Shown here in pieces: positions 37,172-46,595 of a stretch of DNA of 64,000 bases. Both the position numbers and the translations under genes were made by a program. The notes below the pieces were generated by a model, which saw only the letters and a program-made list of their open reading frames with translations, did not search any database and was not told the origin of the DNA. The first letter of the stretch is position 1. Every line of letters starts with the position of its first letter. Location of the stretch: the NCBI GenBank assembly GCA_963786395.1, contig CAWAZD010000010.1, positions 1-64,000 on the forward strand, read 5' to 3'. Origin of the DNA: Fen-1301 sp963786395. Lineage in GTDB: Bacteria > Bacteroidota > Ignavibacteria > Ignavibacteriales > Ignavibacteriaceae.

Positions 37172-38380
37172 ATGATAAGATTCTTAACAGCCGGTGAATC
37201 ACACGGTAAAGCATTAACTACAATTGTAGATGGTATTCCTGCCAACCTTAAAATCACGAAGGCGTTTGTGGATTTACACATGAAGAGGCGTCAGTCAGGA
37301 TACGGCAGAGGCTTAAGGATGAAAATGGAAACCGACCAGGTTGAAATTCTATCAGGTATAAGATTCGGGAAAACCTTTGGATCCCCAATTTCTTTTTTAA
37401 TTAAAAACAGAGATTGGGAGAATTGGACTGAGAGGATGGATCACGAGGTTAAGAGTAAGAATGTAGAAAAAATAACATTACCTCGACCGGGTCATGCTGA
37501 CCTGACAGGTGTTACTAAATTTAATCTTGATGATATAAGGACTTCAATTGAAAGGAGCAGTGCCCGGGAGACTGCCGCGAGGGTGGCTGCCGGGTCAGTT
37601 GCCAGGAAGTTTCTTGAGGAATTTGGAATAACTGTTGGAAGCTACGTTGAAAGTCTCGGGGGCATATTTCCACTGGATGACAGAGCCTTTGATCTTCTGG
37701 TCAATAAAAAGAAGGGCGAGATTGATGGTTGGACTATTGCAACAGAAGCAGACAAAAGTGATGTCAGGGTTCTGGATAAAGCACAGGAATTAAAGATCAT
37801 AAATAAAATAAAGAAAGCTAAAAAGAGCGGTGATACATTGGGGGGGACATTTATAGTTGTGGCTACAGGAGTTCCGGCTGGACTGGGGAGTTTCACGCAA
37901 TATGATTTGAAACTTAATGCGGAGATTGCTCAATCAATAATGTCAATTAATGCAGTGAAAGGAGTTGAGATAGGGGGCGGCTTTATGAGTGCAGATCTTA
38001 TGGGATCAGAGAATCATGATGAAATAATTATTAAAGGAAATCAGTTTTCAAGGAAAACAAATCTTGCGGGTGGAATAGAGGGAGGAATTTCGACCGGGCT
38101 GCCGATAATAGTAAGAGGAGCAATGAAACCCATAGCAACATTAATGGATCCTTTGATGAGCGTCGATCTTCATACAATGAAACCATCAGAATCAAGAAGA
38201 GAAAGGAGTGATTTTACAGCAGTGCCTGCTTGTGCAGTTATAGCTGAATCAATGCTTGCATGGAGTATAGCAAAGTTTTTTCTTATTAAGTTTGGCGGCG
38301 ATTCGATGGAAGAAACAAAAGATAATTACAATTCGTATACCAATAAGTTGTTTTCAAGGATAAAGAAGAATTTCAGGTAA
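37172..38380 (+). CDS. aroC: chorismate synthase
   Basis: AroC makes chorismate from EPSP with reduced FMN, the last step of the shikimate pathway. The 402 residues include RFLTAGESHGKAL, RRQSGYGRGLRMKME, RPGHADLTG and RSSARETAARVAAGSVA, which carry the FMN- and EPSP-binding residues. The ending MKPSESRRERSDFTAVPA is also family-typical. It is followed after 8 bp by a metallo-hydrolase. Confidence 0.95.
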   Translation: MIRFLTAGESHGKALTTIVDGIPANLKITKAFVDLHMKRRQSGYGRGLRMKMETDQVEILSGIRFGKTFGSPISFLIKNRDWENWTERMDHEVKSKNVEKITLPRPGHADLTGVTKFNLDDIRTSIERSSARETAARVAAGSVARKFLEEFGITVGSYVESLGGIFPLDDRAFDLLVNKKKGEIDGWTIATEADKSDVRVLDKAQELKIINKIKKAKKSGDTLGGTFIVVATGVPAGLGSFTQYDLKLNAEIAQSIMSINAVKGVEIGGGFMSADLMGSENHDEIIIKGNQFSRKTNLAGGIEGGISTGLPIIVRGAMKPIATLMDPLMSVDLHTMKPSESRRERSDFTAVPACAVIAESMLAWSIAKFFLIKFGGDSMEETKDNYNSYTNKLFSRIKKNFR

Positions 38381-38388
38381 TTGAGGTT

Positions 38389-39039
38389 ATGATAGAAATT
38401 AAGAAAATAGTATCAGGTCCATTTCAGGAGAACACATTTATTATATGGGATGATAAATCAAAAGAATGTGCTGTGATTGACCCCGGGTGTATTGGTGAAC
38501 AGGATGAAAATAATATTGAGAGTTTTATAAGTAATAACAATTTGATTGTTAAATATCTGATTGTTACTCATGCTCATCTGGATCATATTGCAGGGTGTGC
38601 TTTCATTAAAGAGAAGTATAACGCAGAATATTATTTGCCAGAACAAGACCTACCGTTGCATCAGAATGCTTTACAACAAGCAGCAGCATTCAAAATTAAA
38701 ATGAGAACTCCTCCGGATCCGGATAAATTTATTACAGAAGAGACCATATTATTTCTAGGAGAAAGTAAATTAGAATTTATACAAACACCGGGGCATACAC
38801 CGGGTGGATATTGTATTTATATGAGAGAAGATAATAAATGTATAACCAGTGATACTTTGTTTAACGATAGTATAGGAAGAACCGATCTTTGGGGAGGGGA
38901 TTACGAAACACTTATAAATTCGATTGTTTATAAATTACTGGTATTGCCTGATGATACTGAAATTTATCCAGGGCATGGAGAGAAGAGTACAATAGGCAGG
39001 GAGAAAAGGGAAAATCCGTTTCTAAAGGAAACTCAATAA
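38389..39039 (+). CDS. metallo-beta-lactamase-fold hydrolase (glyoxalase II-like)
   Basis: A 216-residue cytoplasmic enzyme. The metal motif is THAHLDHIAG (His61, His63, Asp65, His66). Further ligands appear in TPGHTPGG, TSDTLF and YPGHGE. The fold and length fit small glyoxalase-II-like thioester hydrolases. It lies 8 bp after aroC, with no functional link evident. Confidence 0.88.
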   Translation: MIEIKKIVSGPFQENTFIIWDDKSKECAVIDPGCIGEQDENNIESFISNNNLIVKYLIVTHAHLDHIAGCAFIKEKYNAEYYLPEQDLPLHQNALQQAAAFKIKMRTPPDPDKFITEETILFLGESKLEFIQTPGHTPGGYCIYMREDNKCITSDTLFNDSIGRTDLWGGDYETLINSIVYKLLVLPDDTEIYPGHGEKSTIGREKRENPFLKETQ

Positions 39040-39051
39040 TTGGCAATTAAT

Positions 39052-39204
39052 GGGATCCCTGCTTTCGCAGGGATGACAAATAAGCTTCCCGCCTTCGCAA
39101 GGATGACAAATAAGCTGCATGGATTCCCGTCTTCCACGCCAAAGGCGGGCATGCGCGGGAATGACAGACGAACCATGGGATTCCCGCCATCGCGGGAATG
39201 ACAA
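39052..39204 (+). repeat. cluster of REP-like palindromes
   Basis: Four units in a row: GGATCCCTGC..GCAGGGATGACAA, a half-degenerate TCCCGCCTTCGCAAGGATGACAA, one with an enlarged loop containing CGCCAAAGGCGGGCATGCG, and GGATTCCCGCCATCGCGGGAATGACAA. It fills the gap between convergent genes. Confidence 0.75.
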
Positions 39205-39231
39205 TCAAGTAGTAAGAATTAAAACAATAAT

Positions 39232-39831
39232 TTATAGATAAGCGCGTTCCATGTCCATTTTGTCGGGGTGAGGGAAGGGGATACATAATTTAAGATTTTC
39301 ATCTGCTGTGTTTGTAAAATAATTCAATGCATTGTTGAATGTAAAAATAACCGGCATCCGATGATGTATATTTTTAATGAAATCATTGGGAGTTGTTGTT
39401 AACAGTGAGGCATAGATATAATTATCTTTATCAATATGATAGAGAGCGGGGACAAAGAACAAGGGGTCATCTTTTAGAAAAATCCTGTAGGGTATTTTCT
39501 TACTTCCTTCTTTAGTCCATTCATAAAATGCACTCATTGGTACGAGACATCTGTTTTGATTAAAGACATCTCTCCAGAATTTCTTTTGTAGAATTGTTTC
39601 CATACGGCTGTTGAAGATAAGGGGTGAGTCAGGTGAGAATTTTATTCCCCAGTTGTATTTTGATAAAAGTAAAATCTCATTTCTTTTTCTGATACCATTG
39701 ATCTTTTCAGTGGGAGCGATGTTAACAGTTTTATTCTGATTATCATCTTCAACAACTAAATCAAGACTCAACTGCTTTAACTGATCTACCAGTCCTTCAG
39801 TTGAAGGTTTGCTTTCAAATCGACCACACAT
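39232..39831 (-). CDS. SRAP/HMCES-family (YedK-like) abasic-site protein
   Basis: A 199-residue protein that crosslinks abasic sites in single-stranded DNA. The key residues are all visible: Cys2 after Met removal (MCGRFES), Asn37 (VNIAPTEK), FNSRMET (Asn74, Arg76, Glu78), Glu104 (FYEW) and His156-His157 (IHHRMPVI). No SOS box could be recognised upstream. Confidence 0.92.
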   Translation of the reverse strand: MCGRFESKPSTEGLVDQLKQLSLDLVVEDDNQNKTVNIAPTEKINGIRKRNEILLLSKYNWGIKFSPDSPLIFNSRMETILQKKFWRDVFNQNRCLVPMSAFYEWTKEGSKKIPYRIFLKDDPLFFVPALYHIDKDNYIYASLLTTTPNDFIKNIHHRMPVIFTFNNALNYFTNTADENLKLCIPFPHPDKMDMERAYL

Positions 39832-39859
39832 ATAATAATATTATTGTTATTAAAAGAAA

Positions 39860-40744
39860 TCAAGTTTGAGGTTTTTTAACCACGCGTTCGATATTATTCC
39901 AGTCTTCAGGGGTCAGTGTTTCGAGCATATTGAATTGCCCTGCTCCTTTAAGCCATTCACCTCCATCGATGGTAATTACTTCACCATTTATATAGGAAGA
40001 ATAATCTGAGACTAAATAGGCGGCGAGGTTAGTAAGTTCCCTATGGTCACCGAATCTTTTAAGGGGGTTCTTCTTAGACATATCGAATTTATCCTGAAGA
40101 TCAGCGGGGAAGAGTCTATCCCACGCTCCTTTAGTTGGGAAGGGTCCTGGTGCAATAGCATTTGATCTGATACCGTATTTAGCCCATTCGACAGCAAGTG
40201 ACCTGGTAAGAGCAAGAACGCCAGCTTTTGCACAAGCGGAGGGAACAACAAAAGCAGAACCTGTCCATGCGTAAGTAGTTACAATATTCAGGATTGACGC
40301 TGCTTGTTTATTTTCTATCCAATGTTTTCCGAAAGCAAGAGTGCAGTTGGAGGTTCCTTTTAATACAATATTGATTATAATATCAAATGCTCTGTTAGAG
40401 AGACGTTCAGTCGGGCTAATAAAATTACCGGCTGCATTGTTAACCAGAACATCAACTTTCCCGAAGGTATCCAAAGTTTCAGTAAGCATTTTTTCAACCT
40501 GAGGATAATCAGAAACATCGCACTGGACGGGTAAAACTTTTCTGCCAGGGAAGGAGGATAATTCTTCTGCTGTTTTTCTGAGGATATCGATTTTCCTACT
40601 TGAAATAACGACAGAAGCTCCAAGCTCAAGAAAACTGAGGCACATAGATTTTCCAAGTCCGGTTCCGCCGCCGGTAATAACGATGACTTTGTCTTTTAAA
40701 GCATCATCTTTCAACATTTGGTTAGTGTATTGTGGAGTATCCAT
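39860..40744 (-). CDS. SDR-family 2,4-dienoyl-CoA reductase-like protein
   Basis: A 294-residue SDR. It has VITGGGTGLGKSM (cofactor site), LVNNAAGNF and SRKIDILRKTAEEL. The active-site stretch is SAFVVPSACAKAGVLALTRSLA: Lys in a SxxxK setting without the classic Tyr just before it, as in DECR-type reductases. IAPGPFPTKGAWDRL is also DECR-like. It is the last gene of the minus-strand fatty-acid cluster, so reduction of dienoyl-CoA from unsaturated acids is likely. 265 bp of repeats separate it from fadE. Confidence 0.85.
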   Translation of the reverse strand: MDTPQYTNQMLKDDALKDKVIVITGGGTGLGKSMCLSFLELGASVVISSRKIDILRKTAEELSSFPGRKVLPVQCDVSDYPQVEKMLTETLDTFGKVDVLVNNAAGNFISPTERLSNRAFDIIINIVLKGTSNCTLAFGKHWIENKQAASILNIVTTYAWTGSAFVVPSACAKAGVLALTRSLAVEWAKYGIRSNAIAPGPFPTKGAWDRLFPADLQDKFDMSKKNPLKRFGDHRELTNLAAYLVSDYSSYINGEVITIDGGEWLKGAGQFNMLETLTPEDWNNIERVVKKPQT

Positions 40745-40789
40745 TTTGTGTTATCCTGAATATGTTAAATAAGAAAACCAACTTCATTC

Positions 40790-40943
40790 ATTCGCAAGGA
40801 TGATAGAAATACTTCAATATTTTCGGAATGGATTCCCATATACGCGGGAATGACAACAGGGTCACACGATCCTCCGAAGTGCGAAGCAACTAGCGAATGA
40901 AATGCAGATTCTTCTCCCGACAAGTCGGGATCAGAATGACAAA
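40790..40943. repeat. degenerate REP-like copies between fadE and the SDR gene
   Basis: GGATTCCCATATACGCGGGAATGACAA at 40830-40856 and a TCCCGAcaagTCGGGA palindrome followed by TCAGAATGACAA at 40915-40942. GCAAGGATGA near 40796 is a half copy. Confidence 0.6.
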
Positions 40944-40964
40944 TGGGCCTTATATTATATGCTC

Positions 40965-40984
40965 CCCGGGCATAAATGCCTGGG
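40965..40984 (-). repeat. CCCGGGCATAAATGCCTGGG palindrome
   Basis: The same palindrome as at 31393-31412, in inverse orientation. Confidence 0.55.
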
Positions 40985-41009
40985 ATAGAGAATGACAAAG
41001 TGGTCATTG

Positions 41010-42806
41010 TCAGAAACAATAATTGCCAGCTCCAATAAGTTTATCTGCAATACCGCGGCGTAGTTTTATAGTATTTACCGGGTCATATTTAATAAATCTT
41101 TTAAGTCCCAGCAGGAGCATTTTCTGTTCATCACCTTCCGCAAATCCGGTTACAGCATGTTTCCCATAATTACTAATACGTTCCAATGCATCGCTGACAT
41201 AAACCTTTGTTATATCGATATAAGGTTGAAGCTCTTCAGGAGTCTTGAAGTTTGAAAGTTTTTTAGTCCTCAGATAGGCTGATTCACAAGCGAAAACTTC
41301 AATCATCATATCAGTAACATTCATAATAACTTCCTGTTCATCTTTCAGTTTCAACATAAGTTTCTGAACAGCGGCACCGGCAACAACCAATATAGCTTTT
41401 TTTGTGTTTTGAATTGCTTTATATTCTGAAGCTAAAATACCTTCTGAAGAATCACTTCCAAAATCAGGTACAGACATGAGTTCTTTTTGAACTGCGAGAG
41501 CAGGACCCATTATATCAAGTCGTCCTTTCATTGCACGTTTCATTAGCATATCAACAGTCAGCAAGCGATTTATTTCATTAGTCCCCTCGAAGATCCTGTT
41601 AATTCTGGAATCCCGATATGCCCGAGCTGCAGGGTATTCTTCAGAGAATCCGTAGCCGCCATGGATTTGTACACCTTCATCTACAACATAGTCCAGCATT
41701 TCGGATCCATAGACTTTAAGCATGGCACATTCAATTGCATATTCTTCGGCGGCTTTTAACGCGGCATCTTCATATTTGACGCCATCTGAAACGAGTTCCT
41801 TTATTTTTCTATTTATGAGGTCACTTACCCGGTATGTGGCAGATTCGGATACAAAAATCCTTATAGCCTGCTCTGCAATTTTATGTTTGATAGCGCCGAA
41901 TGAAGATATAGGCTGACCAAATTGTTTCCTGTTATTTGCATAAGCGATATCAACTGAAGCAACACGTTTAGCGCTGCCTGTGGTCATTGCACAGAGTTTA
42001 AACCTTCCGACATTAAGAATATTGAAGGCGATATAATGACCTTTGCCGATTTCACCGAGAATGTTTTCTACAGGTACTTTTACATTATCGAGAAACAGGG
42101 CACGGGTTGATGAACCCTTAATGCCCATCTTATTTTCTTCTTTGCCGCGGTTAAATCCCTCAGACTTTGCATCAATGATAAAGCAGGTAAATTTATTCCC
42201 TTCAACCTGTGCGAAGGTAATTAGTATATCGGCGAAGCCGCCGTTGGTAATCCACATCTTCTGACCATTGAGGATGTAATAATTGCAGTCAGGGGAAAGG
42301 ACAGCGGTTGTTTTAGCGGAGAGAGCATCAGAACCTGAAGTTGGTTCAGTGAGGCAGTAAGCAGATTTAAGTTCACCGCTAGCAAGTTTGGGGAGATATT
42401 TTTTCTTTTGCTCATCGGTTCCGTAATAAAGAATTGGCAGGGTTCCAATTCCTGTATGGGCGGCAAAGGAAACGCTCCACGAAAAACCTGCACCTAGTTC
42501 AAGTGATATACCTGTGTTAGTATTAAAATCTTCACCGAGACCGCCATATTCTTCAGGGACAGCGGCGCCCAATAAACCAATTTCACCGGCTTTATCCATA
42601 AGACGAATAGTTAACCCTTCTTCCTGTTTATCTATGGCTTCTATATTGGGGACAATTTCTTTATCCAGGAAATCGCGAGAAGCGGAAATCATCATCTTTT
42701 GTTCATCTGAAAATTCCTCGGGGATAAAAACGGAATCCGGATCAGTTTCTTTAATGAGGAATTCTCCGCCTTTTAAGACTTTTGTTTTGGTTTGTACTGG
42801 GATCAT
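41010..42806 (-). CDS. fadE: acyl-CoA dehydrogenase (FadE type)
   Basis: A flavoprotein of 598 residues that makes the 2,3-double bond of acyl-CoA in beta-oxidation. It has the N-terminal helical domain, YCLTEPTSGSDALS and MWITNGGFADI (FAD/substrate strand). The C-terminal signature is QIHGGYGFSEEYPAARAYRDSRINRIFEGTNEINR. An additional C-terminal domain (about 430-598) gives the long form seen in Bacillus FadE (about 594 residues). It lies downstream of fadN and fadA in the same order as the Bacillus fadNAE operon. Confidence 0.92.
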   Translation of the reverse strand: MIPVQTKTKVLKGGEFLIKETDPDSVFIPEEFSDEQKMMISASRDFLDKEIVPNIEAIDKQEEGLTIRLMDKAGEIGLLGAAVPEEYGGLGEDFNTNTGISLELGAGFSWSVSFAAHTGIGTLPILYYGTDEQKKKYLPKLASGELKSAYCLTEPTSGSDALSAKTTAVLSPDCNYYILNGQKMWITNGGFADILITFAQVEGNKFTCFIIDAKSEGFNRGKEENKMGIKGSSTRALFLDNVKVPVENILGEIGKGHYIAFNILNVGRFKLCAMTTGSAKRVASVDIAYANNRKQFGQPISSFGAIKHKIAEQAIRIFVSESATYRVSDLINRKIKELVSDGVKYEDAALKAAEEYAIECAMLKVYGSEMLDYVVDEGVQIHGGYGFSEEYPAARAYRDSRINRIFEGTNEINRLLTVDMLMKRAMKGRLDIMGPALAVQKELMSVPDFGSDSSEGILASEYKAIQNTKKAILVVAGAAVQKLMLKLKDEQEVIMNVTDMMIEVFACESAYLRTKKLSNFKTPEELQPYIDITKVYVSDALERISNYGKHAVTGFAEGDEQKMLLLGLKRFIKYDPVNTIKLRRGIADKLIGAGNYCF

Positions 42807-42843
42807 TTTAGTTACCTATAATAATTTAATTCTATATTGTAAT

Positions 42844-42870
42844 GCTGTCTGGGGAATAGTTCCAGACAGC
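42844..42870. repeat. 9-bp hairpin between fadA and fadE
   Basis: GCTGTCTGG and CCAGACAGC flank GGAATAGTT. Similar in core (CTGTC..GACAG) to the hairpin after pepD. It may be an mRNA-processing or stabilising stem within the operon. Confidence 0.45.
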
Positions 42871-42910
42871 CCTGAAAATTTCTATTATTTATGTTTCACA
42901 TAAAAAAAAT

Positions 42911-42937
42911 GGATTCCCGCCTTCGCGGGAATGACAA
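42911..42937 (+). repeat. REP-like palindrome, consensus copy
   Basis: GGATTCCCGC, CTTC, GCGGGAATGACAA in the 180-bp gap between fadA and fadE. Confidence 0.8.
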
Positions 42938-42986
42938 ATAAGATATCTCCCGACATACACAGTCAATTATGTTTAGAATGTCAAAA

Positions 42987-44162
42987 CTAATTGAGTAATT
43001 CAAAGATTGCAGCGACACCCTGACCGCCACCGATACAGGCTGTTACCATTCCGTATTTATTTTTCCTTCTTCTTAATTCGTTAAGGAGCTGAATAGTAAG
43101 TTTAGCACCAGAGCAGCCAAGCGGATGTCCAAGTGCAATTGCTCCGCCGTTAACATTTACTTTATTTATATCAAGTCCTGCTTCATTTATTACAGCGAGA
43201 GACTGAGAAGCAAAAGCTTCATTAAGTTCTATGATATCGATGTCATTTAATTTCAAACCGGATTGCTTTAAAGCTTTTGGAATAGCAGCAACCGGTCCTA
43301 TTCCCATCAATCTTGGTTCTACACCTTCAACAGCATATGATTTCAGAACGGCGATAGGTTTAAGGTTCAATTTCTTTACCATGTCCTCAGACATAACTAA
43401 TATGAAAGCTGCACCATCAGAAGTTTGAGACGAATTTCCGGCAGTAACCGAACCACCTTCGGCAAACACAGGTTTCAGTTTTGAAAGAGCCTGAAGGGTA
43501 GTGTCTTTTCTTGGTCCTTCGTCAATAATAACAATTGATTTAGTAACGATTCGTTTCCCATTTTCTATAAATACTTCTTCTACTTCCACGGGAACGATCT
43601 CATTTTTAAAATAACCTTTATCAATTGCGTTTAAGGCTTTCATATGGGAGTTGTAGGAAAACTGATCCTGAGACTCGCGTGATATTTTATAATCATGGGC
43701 CACTTCTTCTGCAGTAAGTCCCATACTGAGATAATAATCAGGATGATCTTTAACAGTTTTATAATTAGGAGAAAGTTTCCAACCGGAAGTAGGTACAAGT
43801 GACATTGATTCAGTACCACCGGCAATTATACAATCTGCAAAACCTGATCTAATTTTAGATACCGCGATTGAGATAGTCTCAACTCCGGAAGCACAATACC
43901 TGTTTACGGTCATTCCCGGTACTCTTTGAGGAAGACACTGAAGGGCAATCATTCTTCCGATCTGCAGACCTTGTTCTGCTTCGGGGACAGCATTACCCAC
44001 AATAAGATCATCAACCAATTCCGGATCAAGCTGCGGGACGTGATTAAGCAAATACTTAATTACATCCGAAGCTAAATCATCCGGGCGATAATTCCTGAAA
44101 GCACCTTTTTTAGCTTTTCCAACTGCAGATCTGTAACCTGCAACTATATATGCTTCTTTCAT
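42987..44162 (-). CDS. fadA: acetyl-CoA C-acyltransferase (thiolase)
   Basis: A 391-residue thiolase that cleaves 3-oxoacyl-CoA. The nucleophile is Cys90 (NRYCASGVETI). His346 (GGAIALGHPLGCSGA) and Cys376 (TACIGGGQG) complete the active site. It follows the fadN-type gene after 13 bp, so the two subunits of the multifunctional complex are co-expressed. Confidence 0.95.
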   Translation of the reverse strand: MKEAYIVAGYRSAVGKAKKGAFRNYRPDDLASDVIKYLLNHVPQLDPELVDDLIVGNAVPEAEQGLQIGRMIALQCLPQRVPGMTVNRYCASGVETISIAVSKIRSGFADCIIAGGTESMSLVPTSGWKLSPNYKTVKDHPDYYLSMGLTAEEVAHDYKISRESQDQFSYNSHMKALNAIDKGYFKNEIVPVEVEEVFIENGKRIVTKSIVIIDEGPRKDTTLQALSKLKPVFAEGGSVTAGNSSQTSDGAAFILVMSEDMVKKLNLKPIAVLKSYAVEGVEPRLMGIGPVAAIPKALKQSGLKLNDIDIIELNEAFASQSLAVINEAGLDINKVNVNGGAIALGHPLGCSGAKLTIQLLNELRRRKNKYGMVTACIGGGQGVAAIFELLN

Positions 44163-44175
44163 TTAATTTCTCTTT

Positions 44176-46581
44176 TTAATTTCTTAATATTTTTCCTGTG
44201 GTGAGGATACTTTGGATTCTTTCAAGTGTTTTCTTTTCAGTTATAAGACTTAAGAATGCTTCCCTTTCAAGATCAAGCAGATACTGCTCACTAACCAGAG
44301 CGGAGGAAGTAAGATCACCGCCGCACATAACATACGCAAGCTTCTCAGCAATCTTTTTATCATGCTCAGTTATATAATTTGCTTTGAAAAAAGAATACGC
44401 ACCAGCAAGGAGAGTAGATAAAGCACTGCGTCCCAATACTTTAATATTTTCTCTTTTAGCTGGTCTGGTATATCCGAGAGCAGATAATTCGAGGGCGGCT
44501 TTTTTAGCTTCGGCAATAACCCGGTTTTGATTGAGAATATATTCATCAAGTCCTTTTCTGAAGATACCGAGTTCAAAGGCTTTATAGGCTGAAGTGGATA
44601 CTTTAGCCTGAGCAATTGAGAGAAAATAATTTTGGAGTTCGGGGAATTCGAGGGCACCATCTTTATAACTATCAGATGCCCTAAGTGTCAATTCCTTAGA
44701 TCCTCCACCGGCAGGAATTATTCCAACACCAAATTCGACTAAACCAATATAAGTTTCAGCACCAGCTACCACTTTATCAGAATGAAGGCAAACCTCGCAA
44801 CCTCCACCGAGAGCAAGTCCATGAGGAGCCGCAACAACAGGAATATCAGAATAACGAATCCTCATAGTAGTATTCTGGAATGCTCTAACGGCAAGATCTA
44901 TTTCTTCAAACTCCTGTTCAGCGGCAAGCATAAACATCATAGCAAGATTGGCACCTGCAGAAAAATTCTGTCCATCATTGCCAATAACCAATCCTTTAAA
45001 ATCTTTTTCTGCAATCTCAATTGATTTGTTAATACCTTCAAGGACCTCAGATCCGATAGAATTCATTTTTGTCTTAAACTCAAGATTAAGAATGCCATCA
45101 CCAAGGTCGTGCAGGACTGTTCCGACATTAGACCAAACCGGTTTAATGTCCTTGAAGTTCTCAAGAATAATGAAATTGTTTTTACCCGGAATATTTCTAT
45201 ACTCACCGGCGAGAATATCATAGAACAGTTTCTCACCTTTAACTGTTTTATAAAAGGACGTATATCCTTTTAAGAGCATATCGTAGACCCAGCGATCCGG
45301 TGTCAGATTCATATCTTCCATTAACCGGATAGTTTTACTGACGCCAAGGACATCCCAGGTTTCAAAAGGACCAAGTTCCCAGCCAAAGCCAGCTTTAACA
45401 GCATCGTCAAGCTTATAAATTTCATCTGCAATTTCAGGTATACGGAATGAAGAATATCTGAATATCATAAAGGATAATTTTCTCAGAAAATCACCTGCTT
45501 TATCATTGGAGAAAGAAAGCAACTTTATTCTTTCATGAAGATCTTCAATTGGTTTTGCGGCAGTGACAGAGGGAAACTTTGATTTGCCAGATGATTCGTA
45601 TTCAAAGGAATCAATATTTAGCTCAAGAATCTCTTTTTTCCCGTCAGGGGACTTAGTTTTTTTATAGAAACCCTGTCCGGTTTTGTCTCCCAGCCAATTA
45701 TTTAATTCCATCATTTTAATAAAGTCAGGGATTCTGAAAAGTTCTCTAGATTCATCCTCGGGGCAGTCATTATAAATATTGGATGCAACTTTAATCATAG
45801 TATCGAGTCCAACCACATCAGCAGTTCTGAAAGTAGCTGATTTTGGTTTACCAGTTAAAGTACCAGTGAGCAGGTCAATTTCTTGAAATCTTCAATTTCA
45901 TTTCACGCATTAGCTGAAAGGCGGCCATTATACTGAACAAACCAATGCGATTAGCAATAAAAGCAGGAGTATCTTTGCAGATTACAGTTGTTTTCCCTAT
46001 AAACAAATCCCCATAGTAGGAAAGAAAGTCAATAATATCTTTCCTGGTGAATTTTGTTGGAATTATTTCCATAAGGGGGAGGTATCGTGGGGGATTAAAG
46101 AAGTGGACTCCACAGAAGTGCTCACGGAAATCCTCACTTCTTCCGTCAATCATATTATTTATAGGAATGCCAGAAGTATTTGATGTTATTAAGGTGTCCT
46201 TGCTCCGGAATTGTTCCACCCTTTCAAACACTTTCCTTTTAATATCCAGATTTTCAACAACTGCTTCAATAATCCAGTCGAATTCTTAATAAGCTTCATA
46301 TCGTCATCAAAATTCCCTGTTTTAATTCTTGAAGCGAAGGAAGGATGAAATAAAGGTTCCGGGTTAGATTTGATAACATTCTGTAAACTGCTGTTAACTA
46401 ATCTGTTACGAACCTTAGATGAGTTCAGGGTTAACCCCTTTTGAACTTCTTCATCTGTCAATTTATCGGGTATAATATCAAGGAGCAGTACGGAGCACCC
46501 TATATTAGCAAAGTGGCAGGCTATACGGGAGCCCATAACACCCGAGCCCAGGACGGTGACATTTTTAATAATTCTGTTCAT
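44176..46581 (-). CDS. fadN: 3-hydroxyacyl-CoA dehydrogenase/enoyl-CoA hydratase (FadN type), two frameshifts
   Basis: Three frames make one protein of about 800 residues. The first frame carries VTVLGSGVMGSRIACHFA (NAD site). The second has NTSGIPINNM and GVHFFNPPRYLPLMEIIPT (dehydrogenase signature). The third holds the second dehydrogenase domain and the hydratase part: VAAPHGLALGGGCEVCLHSD and GLVEFGVGIIPAGGGSKEL. One missing G near 46283 (restoring KEFDWIIEAVVEN) and one extra T near 45880 (restoring KIQEIDLLTGTLTGKPKS) explain the breaks. The length matches Bacillus FadN (about 790). The family hydrates enoyl-CoA and oxidises the product. Confidence 0.85.
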
Positions 46582-46595
46582 AAATATCCAGGATG

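Noticed and set aside
39022..39286. Minus-strand frames containing CHPCEGG and CHSRA-type peptides
   Set aside because: Translations of the REP cluster; the same peptide-like strings recur wherever the element does.
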